Source: Psychrobacillus sp. FSL K6-4046 (lineage in GTDB: Bacteria; Bacillota; Bacilli; Bacillales_A; Planococcaceae). From it: a DNA stretch of 64,000 bases. The position numbers and the translations under genes were made by a program. Positions 61,800-64,000 of this stretch are shown piece by piece. The notes beneath the pieces were generated by a model, which worked only from the letters and a program-made list of their open reading frames with translations, was not told where the DNA came from and searched no databases. Location of the stretch: positions 1,419,312 through 1,483,311 of the forward strand of contig NZ_CP152020.1 of NCBI RefSeq assembly GCF_038624605.1, read 5' to 3'. Position 1 is the stretch's first letter. Each line of letters begins with the position of its first letter.

Positions 61800-62630
61800 T
61801 TAAGATGTCTTTGCCTTTGGAGTTCTTTTCCGAGCAGGCGTCTTTTTCTTTTTTGTTTTATCTAAGGAAGCTTGTAACGCTGCCATTAAATCCGTAACAT
61901 TTGATGTTGCTGCAGGCTGTTGTTTACTGTCCGTTTCAATAGGCGGACTGCTAACTTTTTTCTCTTCGATTAATTCCATAAGTGCAGTGCGGTAATCATC
62001 TGTGTATTTTTCAGGGTTAAATTCAGTAGTTAGCTGTTCGACTAATAGCAAGGCAGTTTCTAATTCCTTTTGTACGACTGTTTGGTCAAGTGGGATATTT
62101 GGAACGTCTGAAGCCTTTCTCACTTCATCAGGGAAATGAATGGTTTCCATAACGAGCAATTCCTTGTATACACGCACAACTGCTAGCTGTTCTTTAGCTC
62201 TTATAATAATTTTAGCTACGCCAATTTTGCCAGATTCCTCTAAAGCTTTTGTTAAAAGGGAGTATGCCTTAGAGCCACCACTGTCAGGAGCTAAAAAATA
62301 GCTTTTTTCAAAATAGATAGGATCAATTTCTTCTAGTTTCACAAAATCGATTATTTGTACGGCTTTATCCTCATTTTCCTTTCGCAGCTTTTCAAGTTCC
62401 TCTTCATCCAAGACGACAAACTTGTTTTTAGAATACTCGTAAGCCCTCACGATATCTTCAGGTTTCACTTCTTCACTACAGCCCTCACAAACCTTTTTAT
62501 AGGAAATAGGCTTCATGCATTCCTTATGAAGTTGGCGTAATTTAATATCTTTATTATCAGTTGCAGTATGAAGCTTTACAGGAATATTGACAAGTCCAAA
62601 ACTGATGCTTCCTTTCCAAACTGTATGCAT
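61800..62630 (-). CDS. ku: DNA end-binding protein Ku
   Basis: 276 residues. Bacterial Ku core: MHTVWKGSISFGLVNIPVKLHTAT, the C-x-x-C-like pair in MKPISYKKVCEGCSEEVKPEDIVRAYEY, SYFLAPDSGGSKAYSLL. The C-terminal tail is lysine-rich (TKKKKTPARKRTPKAKTS), typical for DNA binding. With LigD it performs non-homologous end joining, in Bacillus mainly in spores and germinating cells. Divergent from ligD. Confidence 0.96.
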   Translation of the reverse strand: MHTVWKGSISFGLVNIPVKLHTATDNKDIKLRQLHKECMKPISYKKVCEGCSEEVKPEDIVRAYEYSKNKFVVLDEEELEKLRKENEDKAVQIIDFVKLEEIDPIYFEKSYFLAPDSGGSKAYSLLTKALEESGKIGVAKIIIRAKEQLAVVRVYKELLVMETIHFPDEVRKASDVPNIPLDQTVVQKELETALLLVEQLTTEFNPEKYTDDYRTALMELIEEKKVSSPPIETDSKQQPAATSNVTDLMAALQASLDKTKKKKTPARKRTPKAKTS

Positions 62631-62658
62631 ATGTGTTACACCTGCTTTTCTTTTCCCT

Positions 62659-62688
62659 TACTATGATATCTTTCGACTGGTTTTATGT
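62659..62688 (-). promoter_or_regulatory. Candidate sigma-G promoter of ku
   Basis: On the minus strand ACATA, 18 bases, CATAGTA approximates the sigma-G pattern (GHATR, CATnHTA) with one mismatch in each element. The -10 lies about 29 bases before the ku start. In B. subtilis ku (ykoV) is transcribed in the forespore by sigma-G. Confidence 0.4.
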
Positions 62689-62717
62689 ATGAGGAAGATA
62701 AATTTATCAAAAGCTAA

Positions 62718-64000
62718 TGAAAAAGAAAGGAGGAAAAAATATTAAACCGATGCTTTTAACTCCTAGTGATGAAATTCCTTTAGATAAGGATTGGATATAT
62801 GAAACTAAATATGATGGTTTTCGATGTATATTAGAATGGTATGAGGAACCTATAATAAAAAGTAGAAATGAGAACGTTCTTAATAAAATGTTTCCAGAAA
62901 TTATCCAATTTTGTCTTTCTATTCAGGACAAAATAAAACCATACTTACCAATAGTGATGGACGGGGAGATTGTACATTTAGTAAATAATTATAAGAGTAA
63001 TTTTACAGTCGTTCAAACAAGAGGCAGGATGAGAACTAAAGATGCAATTGAACAGCATGCTGCTAAATTCCCTTGCCATCTTGTTATCTTTGATCTTTTA
63101 ACTATTAAAGGAGAGGTAGTTAATAACTTGCCACTTGTTGGTCGTAGAGAGAAGCTTAGTACTATGTTTAAGAAACTTAAACTCCCTACTATTAATAGTG
63201 AAAGTAATAAACGACTACAAATAATTGAACAAAGTAAAGTGAGTAAACAGCTATGGGGAAAAATTGTAGCTTATAATGGAGAAGGTATGGTTGCAAAGAA
63301 AAAGAAGAGTTTTTGGGCAATAGGCAAGCGTTCAACTGATTGGCTAAAAATCAAAAATTGGAAGATTACAACGATCATTTTAACCGCGTTTGATAAAACT
63401 AATAATTATTTTTTTGGTGCAATTTATGATCAAGGGTCGTTAATTGAAGTAGTTAACTTTAGTCATGGGCTAAAGGAAGAGGAGCTTCAAACACTTCAAT
63501 CCTTTTTTTATACAAATGGTCAAGCAGTTGGAAAAAATAAGTGGATTATTGAACCTTCCATATGTGTGGATATTGCTTCTATTGATTTTGACGGTAAAAG
63601 ATTAAGAGAACCTAGATTCTATCGTTTTAACTTTGACTGTGAACCGGCCGAGTGCACAAGAAAACAATTTAATTTCCAATTATACTCGATACCCGAAAAT
63701 GTAAAGGTAACTCATCCAGATAAGCCTCTATGGGTTTCAAATGACATTAGAAAAGAGGACTATCTCTATTATCTTCAACGAGTTTCATCTTATATCATCC
63801 CATTTTTAAGAAATAGACTCTTAACTGTAATTCGATATCCTCATGGCACAATAAGAGACGAGCGTTTTTATCAAAAGAATTGGGAGGATAACATTCCTAA
63901 ATATGTTGAAACAAAACTGGTTGAAGATAATCGGTACGTTATTTGCAACAATATACAAACACTTCTTTGGCTAGGGAATCAGATAGCACTAGAATTTCAC
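62718..64000 (+). CDS. ligD: ATP-dependent DNA ligase/polymerase LigD, 3' end missing
   Basis: At least 427 codons, open to the window edge. The N-terminal ligase domain has the nucleotidyl lysine in ETKYDGFRC (motif I), then MDGEIVH, VIFDLL, EGMVAKKKKS and the motif V-like DWLKIKNWK; after about residue 320 the primase-polymerase domain starts (VTHPDKPLW, LLTVIRYPHG). This ligase-polymerase order is that of B. subtilis LigD (YkoU). Starts possible: ATG 62718 (no SD), ATT 62742 (7 bases after AAAGGAGG) or ATG 62751 (16 bases after it). Seals breaks with Ku. Confidence 0.92.

Overview
The window looks like the chromosome of a low-GC, endospore-forming Bacillales bacterium, probably a pigmented Bacillaceae/Planococcaceae relative (Psychrobacillus, Sporosarcina or Lysinibacillus-like; the sequence alone does not settle the genus). 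Evidence: AT-rich DNA with AAAGGAGG ribosome binding sites, gerE, a GerA-type germinant receptor, Ku/LigD, and a gene order from rnhC to a ysnB-like gene (about 3.5-28.3 kb) that closely follows Bacillus subtilis.

Region 1 (0-3.5 kb): partial DUF402 gene, a GrpB-Nudix fusion, a nitronate monooxygenase-like enzyme, a GNAT acetyltransferase. Region 2 (3.5-28.3 kb, conserved core): rnhC, zapA, cvpA-family, polX, mutS2, DUF350; the fatty-acid degradation block fadD, fadR, fadB, etfB, etfA with FadR-type operators; trxA, uvrC; a lysine riboswitch ahead of lysC; yslB; sdhCAB; a hot-dog thioesterase with its own FadR-type box; gerE, a MarR regulator, racE, rph, rdgB and a phosphodiesterase. Region 3 (28.3-35.7 kb): a segment bounded by two copies of the same tRNA-Arg(UCU) transcription unit, holding a GltP-type symporter followed by a T-box-like remnant, a small gene plus hmoA behind a TGTATAC operator, and a germinant receptor operon in B-A-C order.

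Region 4 (36-43.3 kb): a dihydrouridine synthase, a YfhE-like small protein whose ribosome binding site is buried in a hairpin, and a compact C30 carotenoid operon crtN-crtM-crtP-crtQ-crtO, equivalent to the staphyloxanthin genes. Region 5 (43.3-50 kb): DhaKL dihydroxyacetone kinase, a DUF819 membrane protein, a CNT nucleoside transporter behind cre-like sites, and a second dicarboxylate/amino-acid symporter. Region 6 (50-55.5 kb): accessory genes, namely an NdpA-type nucleoid protein, an EVE-like/HNH modified-DNA restriction candidate with an altered HNH motif, several tiny reading frames, and an unrecognised three-gene module (membrane protein, TPR-membrane protein interrupted by an in-frame TAA, TPR-AAA+ ATPase). 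Region 7 (55.6-64 kb): a YitT-type protein, an amidohydrolase, an alanine/sodium symporter, an internally deleted IS1182-type element inside a duplicated palindrome, a pyrimidine-dimer-glycosylase-like gene, small membrane proteins, and divergent ku/ligD (ligD runs off the end).

Two families of interspersed repeats recur: a roughly 390-bp family (2.5, 19.5, 31.5 kb, with a related short copy inside the IS at 59.6 kb) and a terminator-linked family (18.1 and 23.8-24.1 kb). The least explained items are the TPR/AAA+ module, the EVE-HNH protein and the repeat families.
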